Assembly: GCA_946894095.1 (NCBI GenBank) | Contig: OX335650.1 | Location: forward strand, 6,200,001-6,264,000 | Source of the DNA: Incurvaria masculella | Lineage: Eukaryota > Arthropoda > Insecta > Lepidoptera > Incurvariidae | Reading direction: 5' to 3' | Length of the DNA stretch: 64,000 nt | Part shown: one piece after another, positions 46,841 through 58,697 of the stretch | Layout of the letters: each line of letters begins with the position of its first letter | Position numbering within the stretch: the first letter of the stretch is position 1 | Notes under the pieces: generated by a model | What the model was told of the DNA's origin: nothing | The model's database searches: none | The model's input: only the letters and a program-made list of their open reading frames with translations | Made by a program: the position numbers and the translations under genes

Positions 46841-47649
46841 ATTTGCGTTACTAATTTTTTATCATTATCTTTTATTTATTTATCATTTATTCTTTGGTAA
46901 CGGTCAAGCATAATTCTTAACATTGTATTTGAAAAACGTGTTTTTTTTGCCATATCCTCTTAAATGTTTCTCACAAGATTCTCGCGGCCTGTCTCGGAAA
47001 AAAGAACCTTAACTTAATTATTGCCTTCTTTGGCGCCCCACCGATAAGTTTAATTAAACTTAATATCTACACTAAAACGGACATAGGGTCATCAAGTGAT
47101 GTTTGTTTCATTGGATACAGCCTCGCAACAATATGTGGAACGCGCAACATCATTATCGCTATTGCATTGCATGCATTATAAAATTGCAAGAAAGCAGTAT
47201 TGCCCGTAACTGGAACATTCTAATCGCGTATGCTGGGGCCAGGCCTCGTGCCAGCCGGATCAAGGCAGCGGGCGAGTTGCCAGAAGAAAGCGAATCACTT
47301 GCAACACTGTCGCCGAGAGAATGATAAACTCCCTACTACGGAGAACACCGGACCGCACTTTGCTCTCATTGATTCAAGTTGTGTTACTTCTGTAAACAGA
47401 GAACCAGAGGTTTAAACAAAGCGACTGTTTGTAACTCCATGTCAATTCGCTCAGGTTATTGATCAGGTCCTGATGACGACTCCTTCGATCGAAGAACGGC
47501 ATCGCATACCTAGACGTTATAAACGTGCAAATAAAAAGGTTGTCTTGACAATTTGAGAACAGTGCTGTTGATGGTTCTCAAAGAGAGCGTTAGCAAAGGC
47601 GTTAACGCCATGTCTACGTTTTACTGTGTATTGTATACAATTTTAATAA
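46841..47649. other. No gene seen
   Basis: Short overlapping frames at 47103-47415, unrecognised. Confidence 0.4.
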
Positions 47650-47822
47650 ACACACGGCAATAGAAATACACACTCTGTGAAAAAAAGATTCCGACGAATT
47701 GAGAATTTTGAAGTTGGTTAAAAATCTCATACTGTCTACATATTACGTTTCATTAGATACAGCCCGCTGACAGGCGGATGGACGGATGGACAGTGGAGGC
47801 CGTTAGCACGTAACCCTATAAA
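47650..47822 (+). mobile_element. GTCY MITE, copy 7 (3' part, with foreign insert)
   Basis: AATACACACTCTGTGA leads into a piece of the 'ccgacttcaaaaaagg' family in reverse (CCGACGAATTGAGAATTTT...GTTGGTTAAAAA, 47692-47724). The MITE then resumes with ATTAGATACAGCCC, a short GGAC run and GTAACCCTATAAA. Confidence 0.7.
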
Positions 47823-48308
47823 GGTGCACTGATATATGGCTCTAGCCTATGGTCTCCGGAAGATAAGGCTACAGGCCGCATGCTAGTTACAATTTAGATT
47901 TTCCACAACAAAGACGACAGTGCTAACATCAAAATTTCCTAATGAATTGGTTGATCACGCATAAAATATGTGTCTGGCTCGGCCTTTGCACGCAATCGAT
48001 CGCTTTTATAGACGCGCAGATCCAGTGAATGTTATGCAATCTGTCACTTTTGAATAGATACGCCGCTGCACAGATGCACCGGTGGCGGCGCCGGCGCGTG
48101 CCAGCCGATAGCAACGAGGCTATCTGGTGCAGGTTGCTGGTCGCGATATTGTTGCACACCGCCTTGCCCGCTTCGTCTCGTAATCACTCCTCACCTTTGA
48201 TCGATCCTCCACTCTCACCGCTCGTGCTTCGGCTTTTCTAACGTCTTGGGGATACGGATTCTTCTTCTTAGATTTCATGACTGTTTCACAAACAAAACTG
48301 GGTGCCAT
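47823..48308. other. No gene; GC-rich patch 48060-48240
   Basis: Opposing frames overlap at 47929-48377. The minus-strand one ends in a minisatellite. No family is recognised. Confidence 0.4.
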
Positions 48309-48372
48309 GAGCACGGCTTTTACTTTGAGCACGGCTTTTACTTTGAGCACGGCTTTTACTTTGAGCACGGCT
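48309..48372 (+). repeat. 18-bp minisatellite, 3.5 units
   Basis: GAGCACGGCTTTTACTTT is repeated perfectly at 48309, 48327 and 48345, with a fourth partial unit from 48363. Confidence 0.95.
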
Positions 48373-51344
48373 AGCAATAATGCCAGAACTGCGGTTTAAC
48401 CCGAGCGGGTTTAACCCTAACACTATTAACTTGTTCTGGGTTACTGCCTAGGTAATTAATGCCCCTTACTGTTTTGGAAGATCACTAAACCATGCAACGC
48501 AAATACATTTTATTCTCAGATGAAAAAGAAATATGTGAACACGCTCGGTATAGAACCCGTGGTCTTGATATAAGAGACAATCCGGCGTTACCTCTAGGCT
48601 ACGGGCACAGATTAAGTAAAGAGCTACGGCTTACCTCGATTAATCAAAGTGTTCCTCCGGATATGTTCTTTAGGTATACGTAATGAGGAGGGGATAAGGA
48701 CAAAAGACAGACAGGGCCAAGGTAGTTTTCTATATCTATTTCCGCTTCAACACCAGATAAATACCAAGTTCCTTCTCGGTAGCATTACGGAATGTCGAAA
48801 TCCCCTGGTCTATTAATTTGATCTAATTTAATTTTGTAAAAATATATGGTCGTAATAATTGTCCTGGACAGTTACACCACTTCTAAAGTTTAACGGTGTT
48901 ATGCCGTGTTCTATAAAAACACCTAAGTGAATTGATTAAAAGTCACTACTTGCTTTCTGGTTCGAAAAAGACAACGACTAGCTTCGCAATTTCAGTTTGT
49001 GATCGATGTGTGCTCTCTAGGAACAGAATATTGGGATGTATGAAAATCCGTGCGGTAATCTAAACGTTTATGTGGCCGTATCTACCGGATTTGGCTGGCG
49101 TTTATTGTAATTTTGAGATAAATGTTTTTTGCGTTTTCAAGTTCTTGCTTCTTCAAATTCAACGCATTGAGTCGCTAATAGGTTAAGGATTATAGTCCTT
49201 ATAGTATAGTATAGAGTAGCGATTGTAACATATGAAAGTGTATCTTTGCTAGCATCCACACCCACATCCTTTTATGTAAGTATTTAGTTACATTTACTCA
49301 CCCATTAAAACCAGCTTCGCCAGCTGTTGATTAAACCGCACGCCGGAACAGGCCTCTTTTACTAAACCCTCGACTGAAATGTCGCTTGTAGTGTGTGAAG
49401 AGTATAGTGTGAAGAGTATCGTGTCTGTTGTTTCATTAGTCTTGATCAAAACACTAGTACTGACTCGATTATTGTTTTAACGAGAATACTTAAATACATC
49501 TATACAGTTAGTATGAAGTAATGTGGATTTTAGTTGGTGCTTTTTAAAAAAGTTTTCATTAACGTTGTTAAAACAAGTTGCGAGTCACGCAAATCACCTT
49601 GTCTAAAATCAATAGGTAAGATCTTTTAATACAACTGTTCTATAGTCTCGTTACCCGCTCGGCCACTGTGGAGTAAGCTCATAAAAAAACCATACCGGTA
49701 TCGTCATTTCTGCCGACATCGGCGAGTGGACGAGTTAATTTATAGAATGGACTTTTCGAAAGATGCGTAGAATTTCTTGCATCAAAACCTGCCCCTGAAA
49801 GCATTTTTGTGAAGCCTGGTAGCACAGTTTAGACTGCCTCTCCCACTCTCGATTCTCGATCGTTAAGAATAAGTATTCCTCGAATGCTATGGATGTGTGA
49901 CCTGATGGCTGGTATGCCATCATTCCTCCAGTTGGCCGGCCGCGTCTCCGTCTCTCCACCGCCGCTGCCTCGTCTAAAGTCTCGGCTCGCGTTCGGTCGT
50001 GGTGTGCGTTGTGCAACGATCCGTCAAGCGCTATCAATGAGCCGACTTTCACTCTGATCCAATTGTTCGCAGATCGTTGCCGTAATGAAGCAGCGATCTG
50101 CCTCGGGGTATGCTCTGTTCTTATCTTGATGGAGTTGGCAAGCAATAAGTCGAATGAACATATTGTTTTCCTTCTGACCTCCCTCATCCGAACACGACTG
50201 GAAACTTTGTTAACTGAAAAATTTAACTAGTTTTCTCGTTTAGTCTTTTGATGCGGCTAGGTAAAACTGGTGCTCATGACACGAAATATTCTTCAACTCA
50301 AAACCAAGAAAAACTGAGCACCGCTCGGGCGTCAGTTAACCGCCCATACACGGACTCTATTTCTACTATCCAATATCTTTGGTTGACTCCCAGAATCACG
50401 AAGATCGTCGATCTCCGTGCCCCGAATTCTCTCTCCTATAACGTCTTCTATGTAATCTTCTCTTCTTTCCTGTGTATATCCGGACTTGGTTTACGATACT
50501 GACTACTGCATTGCTGCCGACGACAAAGCGGAAGTAGACTTTCACACCTCCCCCGCGCCAGCGTCGCCGCCACCACCTACATCCCACGCCACTAGAACGC
50601 GCCCGATGGCTTATCTCTCTCTGTCATGCGTGTCACGCAAACAATGCGATCACACATCCTATGCACATTGTTCGATTGTGAATTTATGATCTGTGTCTAC
50701 GGTTTCGGCGTTCGTATGTCGCACAACGCTTTTACTTTTTAACGCTAGTATATGGTGACCTACTGTTGTGCTTGGGTGATTGTTACATATCTTCTGTTTC
50801 CGTCCGTGCTCCTGCAAACGGGTTTATCACTATTATCACATACGGTACAACCATAGAAGTGCCTTGAAATACGAGGTTATTTTAAATGTTGCTACGTATA
50901 TATGGAGATTCTCGTGACGTCACTTGACTAATTTACTGCTAAGTTGCAACTTTCACTAAGTAACGTATGGCTAATCCTGCATAATTTTTTATCAATCTTT
51001 TGTACACCTAAAACTCTACATCCGTTGAATTTGTACAATATATCGTTTGATGGATCTCAGGCTGATAAACCACTATGAGTTATATACCACTATATAGTTA
51101 CTTTACATAATCTTGATTGGTAAAAATAAAAGAGGTCGACAAACCTAAAAGCAAGCAAGAGCTTACTGAAACGATTAATCAGAATGGCAAGGACACAAAG
51201 TAAAAAGCTCAAAAAGATGTGATTAAAAAACCGTTGCAAACGATACTGCACAGACAGTATATTATGACGCTTCTACTGCATTAGTACCATGTAAATTTAC
51301 TAATTCCTTAACTAAATTTGATTAAATTTGTTTTCTTGTTACAG
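48373..51344. other. No gene; 150-codon minus-strand frame at 49735-50187; ends in a 3' splice-like site
   Basis: The minus-strand frame 49735-50187 overlaps an opposing 73-codon frame and has no recognisable domain. 49930-50030 and 50530-50600 are GC-rich. The stretch ends with CTTAACTAAATTTG, a TTTGTTTTCTTG tract and TTACAG at 51344. Confidence 0.4.
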
Positions 51345-51417
51345 GTAAGAACTTGGTCGAGTCTCCAGATAAAACAATGATCTTAAAGAACAGTTCGTCA
51401 GGAGCTTGGAAAGTGAT
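51345..51417 (+). other. Candidate recursive-splice (ratchet) site B with 73-nt RS-exon
   Basis: TTTGTTTTCTTGTTACAG (ending 51344), with a branch-point-like CTTAACTAAAT about 25-35 nt upstream, is joined directly to GTAAGA. A second, near-consensus 5' site, GAT|GTAAGTC, follows at 51417/51418, giving a 73-nt exon. Only one frame is open (KNLVESPDK...SGAWKV), in the phase that would follow site A's exon if both were coding. The double occurrence of CAG|GTAAGA on one strand favours ratchet points over ordinary exons. Confidence 0.5.
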
Positions 51418-53246
51418 GTAAGTCGTTGTCTTATGAACAACAACATTTATCTGCATTGCAAAGATATTTATTTATTTATTATTATATCGAATTATTGTGT
51501 TTCAACGTAATGATACAATGTAAGGAAGTAAATTCACAAACCAATAATAGTTTAACCTCATTCACCACATACGAAACATCCATAATGGAAGAGTAAATCG
51601 AACCACAGAATAATAACTCTCGTCCTTAACGAAGTAAGGCCACAGATGAAACGAAAGAACTAACTTTGAATGTTCTGTCACCTTTACCTATCTTAAATAG
51701 TAAAAAACATCACGGAAACATTGGCCGTGCTAGAAGCTTTCCTAGCGGTTCTCGTATTGGCTGCAGTCTTGTAGACTCGCTATTGTGATGGGCGCTGTGA
51801 AGGTTGGTGTCGGTGTATGACTAAGCTAAACTATTGATATGCTTGGAATGCAGATAGACTAGACTCAGCCGATCAAATCCGGGTTGGAACCGTTACAAAA
51901 TCGCTTGCGATTGACAGAACGCATAGGGCTTCACGGGATTTGCGATGTAGTTATAATTGGAAGTAATTTATTTACAAAAAGTTGTTTTTACTTGATTTTA
52001 CGGTGCAATGCCATGTTTCTCCATTCACTTTGTATTTGTTAGCACGACGCTACAAACGTGAAATAAATGCTCTTTTATAGCAGATTTATGGGTAGAGCCT
52101 AACGAGTAATGATCCGCTTCTCCACAGCGATATGAGTAGAAGTGGAAGTGAGTGTAAAGTGTTACGTGCTCACGCATTGTTTTCCCGACCACATTTTTGT
52201 GCGATCCAAGTCTTCCGTAGCCCTGCCTGGTTGTGGGCGTCACACCACTTGGCGGTACTTTCGTCTTCGTGTTTTTATTCGCAGGTTGTTGAATGTTACG
52301 TCCGCGGATGGTGAATAAGTACCGTTGGTTCATTCACGACTTATCGAGTCGGTGGCTTCACCCGTCAGACATAGCTCGCTTAGGTCCCTTGCACACGGAA
52401 CGGTTTTGCCGCTCGAAAATTAAAACATGAAAATATTAAAGGGTCGCTTTCCAAATATGTAGAGTCGCACCAGCGCGAAATAGAGAAAAATTTAAGATCA
52501 TATTCCGGTATTTAACGGTAGCTGCATTTAGCTAGCTGGTATTTAATGATGATAACATCGTTAAAATACCTGTTAAAGTAAGAATACAACTGTCACCATT
52601 TACGCCTAAAGAGTATTAATTGCGAGTAATATATTCTATGAGTTGGCCGTAACTGTATGCGATTTACTTTTGACATTACTTTAGTGTCAACTTATCTAAG
52701 GTGTCAACTGTGCGGTTGCATGTCGATCATGCATCGGCGTCGGTTACCATGGAAAAATACTTGCGGCATTTACTTTCTAAACTTTTGCTTTTGTGCTACA
52801 ATAAAAATAAGTTAGAGATGTAACGTTAAGATTACATAAGATGTCAAACGCGTCACATTTACAGAAAGCTAAGTTTAATGTTTGCATACAAAAATAGACG
52901 TTTAAACGCTCCGGCTGTTGTCCACTCCGACATTCGGCCTCTTTCTTAGCACAAACCGTCCGACTTTCGTCAGAAATTCCGCCAGTGTGCGCCCGCACTG
53001 TTTCGTCAGCCTGTCCCCGTCCCCACACTCAGTGAATTCATATCTTAATTAAAGTCGTGACTCTTCTGCCTCGTGCTTTTGTATCGAGAGCTTTGATTCG
53101 GCGTTTCTAAACTTCTAAATGGCTGGATCGCACGTGTGTCGCAACGGCGCCGCGGCGTCTTAGTGGACTTGGGTCCGTCCACGAACGAGGCGAACAATTT
53201 GCTGTCGTGAGAAGCGACCTTCTCAGGCGCAAAACTGGGATCTCAG
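51418..53246. other. No gene seen
   Basis: Opposing frames at 52025-52333 and a minus-strand frame at 52777-53028, unrecognised. Confidence 0.4.
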
Positions 53247-53273
53247 AGGGGGGGGCGTGGGGGGGGGGGGGGG
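53247..53273 (+). repeat. Poly-G tract
   Basis: Two G runs (about 9 and 15 bases) separated by CGTG. It could form a G-quadruplex and is also a site prone to sequencing or assembly error. Confidence 0.9.
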
Positions 53274-55525
53274 TCAGACAATTTCGGTTGACCAAATATT
53301 TAGGTGCATAAGAATATCTATTCATACTATTTTGCATATATTTGCCCTATTTTGCATATTTTTTGTATTGTTTTAGTACAAAAGAATCCAATGAGATTGA
53401 AAACATGTGAAACAAATTAAAACGATCTGACGGGATACACTCTCTAAACAGAGGCCCTATTTCAAGCGAAATTCCGATAAGTGATTTGTAGCTCGTAATA
53501 GGGGCCTCTGAATTGGTTCTACGATGGAACTCCAATTCGAAAATAAAGCGAATTTTAAACTTTTCCAACACAACAATATGAAAGAAAAGGCAAAGGCGGG
53601 AAAAAATCCAAAAAAAAAAAACCAATAATTGATTTTGAAAAAGCAATGTGAGGTTTCATTTGACACTAATTTGAATTTGGAATTCCTGGTCGAACGCAAG
53701 AAAACTTTCAAATCACTTCGCGTCTGAAGACATATTGTATTACTTATTCCGTGATTAGGGTATGTTTTGTTGGGCCTATTTGTCGCACAACAAGCACGGG
53801 ACAGATCCGCTAAACAAAGCCATACTTGCAAATTTACACAAAATATTTCTGCGTAAACTTGGATTTATGAATGTGAACATTTTAAGTAATACCCCTTGTT
53901 TATTAACGATGCATTGTATGACTAGCTTATGTAAAGGTTAACAATATTTGGGTTAAGGCTCGCCAAAACTCCATGCACGTAACGCCGAAAAGGTTAGTAG
54001 CTCGACTGGATTTTTGTCTGAGTTTGCGAGAATGCCTTTAGCCATTCACCGCGCATTACTTGTTCCGTGACCGCGCGCTTATGCAGCTCGAAATGTTTAA
54101 AAATGCGATAATGACAAGACAAACGTCGCGGATATCTCCGAGTTTAATTTCGAAAGTATCGAAAACGAGTTTGTGCCCGAAACTAAGAGCGCGAATCGTT
54201 AATATAAAATTGAATGGAAAGAGTAAGAAATCGGCGAAGCGTGTGATTGAATCGGATGGAAGCGATCACATCTTGGAAGCGAGAAACGTCCGTCTGGATC
54301 GACAATTCCGAATAAAATATAAATAAATGAAATAAACCTCTATGTTTAGGGCTCTACATAGAATGGGATATGTAGTTTAGTTTAGGTCAAAACAAATGTA
54401 CGAATTCCGATGACAAAAAAACAAGTGCATTATTGCAATCCGAACATAATCCGTGCACCCTAATGTTAGTGATCATATATTTAATTTCAGGTCACAACCT
54501 CATGCAGAAATGTTAAAAGGTTTTAGTTTTAAGTGCGTTATTTCGACACGCACACAATAAGGCCTCGGTGGATCGTTTATCCACGGAGCCCTGCTTTATC
54601 GCCCCAAGACATGGTCACATTCAGAGTATCACAGGCCCGCCGTGTTGCATGCGAGCAAGTCTTGCCGCCCTTGCGCAGAATGCAGCGAAAGCACGCGTGC
54701 ATGGTGCAATATGCACCCGCAAGCACTAGATCGTGGCGTGCCCCCAATACTGCGTGGGCCCGCTCGACGTATGCTTACGTCTCGAAATATGTAGGTAACA
54801 GTTGGGAAATATTGCTCCAACGAAGTGCGCGCTGATTTTGCAAATTAAATAAATCAAATGAGAGCTACGTCTGTACGTTTTCGTTTTTTTTTGATACATT
54901 ATGTTATATCTGTGATATAGGCCTCTAAAATTTGTAAACAAATACAATAAGGCGTATATCATGGACACAAGTTAAGTTAAAAAAAAAAACCATAACTTGC
55001 AGTCGTAGCTCTCAGTTGATTTATTTATTGTGCACAATTTCCGAAAGATATTTCTTAATTTGACTGTGACTTGTGACAAACAGGCCTCTTCCTGTCCAGA
55101 TCCTCTTAATAATTCCTTACATTTTCCCGCCGCATAGATCATGTTACCTGATTTCATTTAGTTCCATATATGAGAACATAGAACAATATTTTATTATTTT
55201 TAAAAATAATTACGACCAATTTTTAAACTTCAAAAAGTTGAAATCAAGCAATGCTTGAAAACATGCGACTTTAAATATCGGACGCTCTCCTTCCGTGTCC
55301 ATCCGCCGGCTAATCTGACGCCGTACGAATCAGCTTCGGTCACCACTCACGTCCTTTCATTTTCGCTGGTGGTGATAGTGGTATCAGCGTGGAAGCCGGT
55401 GGGAGGAGACTTGCGCAAGCGGATTCCGCTATGGCGACCGGTCCGCGCCGCCGCCGCGCCGCGCGCGCCGGATCGCAGAGTTCCAGACTCTTATTTATTC
55501 TGTGGTTCCAGTCTAGCGGCACAAA
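53274..55525. other. No gene; CpG-rich patch 55425-55480
   Basis: Frames of 99 and 124 codons overlap on the minus strand at 53347-53831, and 88 codons lie at 54060-54326 plus; none is recognised. TTAATTTCAG|GTCACA at 54490 has a CTAAT upstream and could be a 3' splice site with a poor 5' partner. Confidence 0.35.
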
Positions 55526-55855
55526 GAAAATTTCTCGTAGCACAGGGGCGCGGACCTTCATGTCAGAGGTCATGGGTTCAATCCTCGCCCCGCAAAGGCA
55601 CCACTTACCTTGCTGAGTTGAATAGGTGAAAATCGCCGCGAATGAGATCAGTTCCATGGTTCGGAATCCATGTAAAACTGTGCGCCTTTGTTAGTGGTAG
55701 GTTGGAGAAAGAGGGCGGCAATTATTATTGTCCGTTCTTTCATCCAGTTTATATCAATACTCATAAACCCCCCCAACTAATTCGTGAAGTACTGTGTTGG
55801 GCTTATATGACGATGATGTCCTATTATCCATCCATGTCCGGATATATTTAAGAAA
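55526..55855 (+). mobile_element. SINE with tRNA-like head
   Basis: A box TAGCACAGGGG (55538-55548) and B box GGTTCAATCCT (55575-55585) lie at tRNA spacing. They are followed by a body with AGTTCCATGGTTCGGAATCC and a tail with GTCCGTTCTTTCATCCAGTT and TCCATCCATGTCCGGAT. The body matches 58013-58165 and the tail matches the 5S-headed SINE at 58178-58570. Transcription by Pol III is expected from the boxes; the copy looks old. Confidence 0.7.
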
Positions 55856-55891
55856 TGTCCGTCTTCAACTTGACATATGTAGTCACGTTCC

Positions 55892-56411
55892 TTAAGGTGG
55901 CCCTTTCCTTCGGGACTAACTCGTTGCGCTCTGGGACCTTCTCGGTTTCAAAGAAATAAAACAGGCTCCGTGACGAAAAGGATGCAAAATGTCCACACAG
56001 CAGATAATGTGCATATGGTTTGATTTGGTCAGATTTACAAAATTGTAAATACAAAACGACTTCTAGCTAAAAGTAAATCACGACTGCGGTAGTCAAAAAT
56101 CTAACAAAAATCAATTTTTTTATTAATCTTCATGAGACAAACTAGGTCTGTTAACTAATCTCTTTAAGATGTTTTTATTTTTTCGTTGAGTAATCCACCT
56201 CCAAAGTTATTCTATAAAACGCGCAAAAAAGCGAATTTTCGAACCTTTTAACTAAGAAACCAAACATTATTTTACAATGCCAATGGTCATCAGACATCTT
56301 GTTTGATCTAATAAAGCTATTTGGAGTATAATGTTGGATCTCTGACATAAATATGCGCATGATCGTCTTTCCACGTTTGTATGGGGAGTTAAGTGGGAAG
56401 GCCCACCATAA
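55892..56411 (-). mobile_element. TTAA-flanked MITE, copy 3
   Basis: TTAA at 55892 and ATAA (decayed) at 56408. It shares GGTGGCCC ends, GCGCTCTGGGACCTTCTC, CAGGCTCCGTGA and CAATGGTCATCAGACATCT with the copies at 8.3 and 9.8 kb, in the orientation of the 9.8-kb copy. It keeps the interior that copy 2 lost. Confidence 0.8.
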
Positions 56412-57707
56412 GGAAATAATGTTCTTGTCTCTATGCAGATTCAAACCGTATTTACTTCCAATGATTATAACACGCACGCGACCTTGCCAATAATAAAATC
56501 AAACACCATAGAGTAGACAGATCAGTTCTTTCCAAGTCATTTATTATTCAAACAGTTCTAAAATCGTTCCCTTTTTAAACTCCGGCGAGACGTTAAGAAA
56601 ATACTCGACCGCGACGACGCGAAGTGTGCCTTGTGCGAGGCCTTGTGTCATGTATTGTGTGAGATATTCGGGTTATACGCGCACACGAATCGTCGTTACT
56701 GTTATAAGGTATGTGTTGCAATGCGGCACTCGATAACATTTTATCGGAGTGCCGTCGTGGCGGGAAATGCTAGGTATGCGCGCGCAACGGAAGCAGATCC
56801 GGCCGTTCCGTAAACGGTTCAATGGACGCAATGGAGCAAAACAAAATATTGTATGTTGAATATGTAAAAGAGACTTCCTGAGAGTGAATTTGAAGGTTTG
56901 TTCACGGTGCAATCGTAAACTACGCCACAAATTTGAAATTGGAATGTCCTTATGTCAGGTAGGGTCATCCGTCAAAGACAAAAGTTTAGAGGCAACAACA
57001 GCATAGAGATTGCGAGACAATAGCCTATGTTCGCCCCAGGAATAAAAATGATGGCGAATATGAGCTTACCGTAATCATTGTAAGCAATTGACAATCCCTT
57101 CCCTGATTATTTTATTTTCAAACTCTCATGAAAGAAGAAATTGTCCAAGTTGTTTAATGTAAAGACATAATAGAAATCAATGGTGCATAACCGCTGTTAT
57201 AATGCAGATTTTAAAATTATCCTTGGAGTAATACAAACATTGCAGTGCACCAGACGGTTTTTACGGTATGAGGATATGTTTTCTTGGGCTTTAGGTTTGT
57301 CCCACAAGAGCATATTTAGGGGCTTAAAGAACCCACTTGCATCTCACAAATCTAATCTTGATTTCCTTCGGCGTGCGGAACGTTTAGAACGAAGAAGATC
57401 GGAGGTAAAATAAATGCACAGAAAACTGGTCCAACATGTACTTACAGATGTGTTTAACGTACACAAGAACCAAAGACCTATAGACTTTTGTAGTTGTAAC
57501 TTAATTATTTTGCTTCAATCTTACCTAATAGACGCCTAATAACACCGACCCTGGCGCTGCATTACGGCCCTAGCCTAGACCGGTATTCATCGCAAAGTAA
57601 ATTCATATTTATCGCTCGCGCACACGATTTCCTTTCTTCCGGTCACCGCACAAGTTTCGTGGTGAGGTACGCACTATGCCCTTTCAGGTCGCAATCACTT
57701 CTAATCG
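56412..57707. other. No gene seen
   Basis: Short opposing frames at 56631-56930 and 57180-57413, unrecognised. Confidence 0.4.
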
Positions 57708-57742
57708 CATTACGTCCGCCGTCGTCGGCGACGGACGTAATG
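57708..57742. repeat. 11-bp perfect palindrome, 13-nt centre
   Basis: CATTACGTCCG (57708-57718) and CGGACGTAATG (57732-57742) are exact inverses around CCGTCGTCGGCGA. The ACGT cores resemble bZIP sites. It could be a regulatory site or a chance hairpin. Confidence 0.7.
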
Positions 57743-58012
57743 AGACTAGTCGGGCGAGTCTCGTGGTAACGGCCTTCGTTAGATGTATTGTATCACGCTG
57801 CGACTGTCTGCGCGAAATGGCGAAGGCACCAAAGCGGTTTCTCGGTGACGACGTGCTAGCAATGCTTTTGACGTTTAAAGGGGATTGTACAAATTCCGAC
57901 CACTAACTAAAAGCGCACGCGGCGGTGGTTGCAATCTTTACTATCTATAGAATCGGACGAAGAATTCCTCTCACACGTTTGAAAAAACTTACTGTCCAAG
58001 AGCGGCTCGTGG
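57743..58012. other. No gene seen
   Basis: The 76-codon plus frame 57676-57906 includes the palindrome and has no recognisable domain. Confidence 0.4.
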
Positions 58013-58170
58013 CCTCGCTCGTGGCGCAGTGGCGCGTGGACTTGCCTTCCATGCCAGAGGCCATGGGTTCTAATCCTGCACCACTTTCTCTTCATGAGTT
58101 GGATAAGTGCATTTCGCTACGAATGCGAGCTGTTCCATGGTTTAGGATCCACGTAAAGCTGTAGTTAACC
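58013..58170 (+). mobile_element. SINE with tRNA-derived head (truncated tail)
   Basis: A box TGGCGCAGTGG (58021-58031) matches TRGYNNARNGG fully. B box GGTTCTAATCC is at 58066-58076. Then follows the family body ending TGTTCCATGGTTTAGGATCC and ACGTAAAGCTGTAG. A second SINE starts almost at once (58178). Confidence 0.75.
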
Positions 58171-58177
58171 TCAGTTG

Positions 58178-58570
58178 TCAGCCTCAGTGGCCCAGTGGCG
58201 CGACACTTCGGCGATCGCTCTCCGAAGTTAAGCAACGCTGGGTCCGGTCTGGTCTTGGATGGGTGACCATTAGACCGTTGAGAGAGGCTGGCCGTGGTTC
58301 GGATTCCACGTTAAACTGTAGGTCCCCTTCCTTACTTACTAGGTGGTAGGGTTAATCCCGCCCGGGTTGGTACCATCGCATTGAATGAACGATGGTCGAA
58401 GCGGCAATGAAAATTGTCCGTGTTTTCCATCCAGTTCAATGTAGCCGAGCAATATAAGGAAGGTCCTGGCATGGCACCTAGTTCCCATGTGGTGTGTTGG
58501 GCTAATACCATGACAGAAGGTGTGGAATTAGCCATCATGTCCAGTCACATAAAAAAAAAAAAAAAAAAAA
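58178..58570 (+). mobile_element. Chimeric SINE: tRNA-type A box plus 5S-rRNA-like promoter
   Basis: The head has TGGCCCAGTGGCGCG (A box) and then, in place of a tRNA B box, a 5S rRNA internal control region at 58211-58268: CCGAAGTTAAGCAACGCTGG ... TCTTGGATGGGTGACC. The body continues GTGGTTCGGATTCCACGTTA, as in the tRNA-headed SINEs here. The tail has GCATTGAATGAACGATGGTC and TTTTCCATCCAGTTCAATGT, and it ends in about 20 A. 5S-derived SINEs are the SINE3 type. The 5S part is partial, so this is not a 5S gene. The poly-A is intact, so insertion is fairly recent. Confidence 0.85.
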
Positions 58571-58589
58571 CTTAACGTAACCTACCTAC

Positions 58590-58697
58590 CTAACTTGGTG
58601 GTAGAAGCCCGACCTGGTTGTTACCATCCCATTAAATGAAAATATGGTCGAAACGACAATGAAAAATTATGGATCGGGTCTAGCCTTGCAGTATACT
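58590..58697 (+). mobile_element. SINE-tail fragment next to the chimeric SINE
   Basis: TTGGTGGTAGAAGCCCGACC, ACCATCCCATTAAATGA and GTCGAAACGACAATGAAAA repeat the tail of the preceding element in degraded form. Confidence 0.6.

Noticed and set aside
48120..48377. Repeat protein with a VLKVKA motif
   Set aside because: The repeat is the translation of an 18-bp minisatellite; the rest of the frame has no family signal.
58211..58268. 5S rRNA gene
   Set aside because: Only the internal promoter region matches; the 5' and 3' thirds are missing and it sits in a SINE with a poly-A tail.
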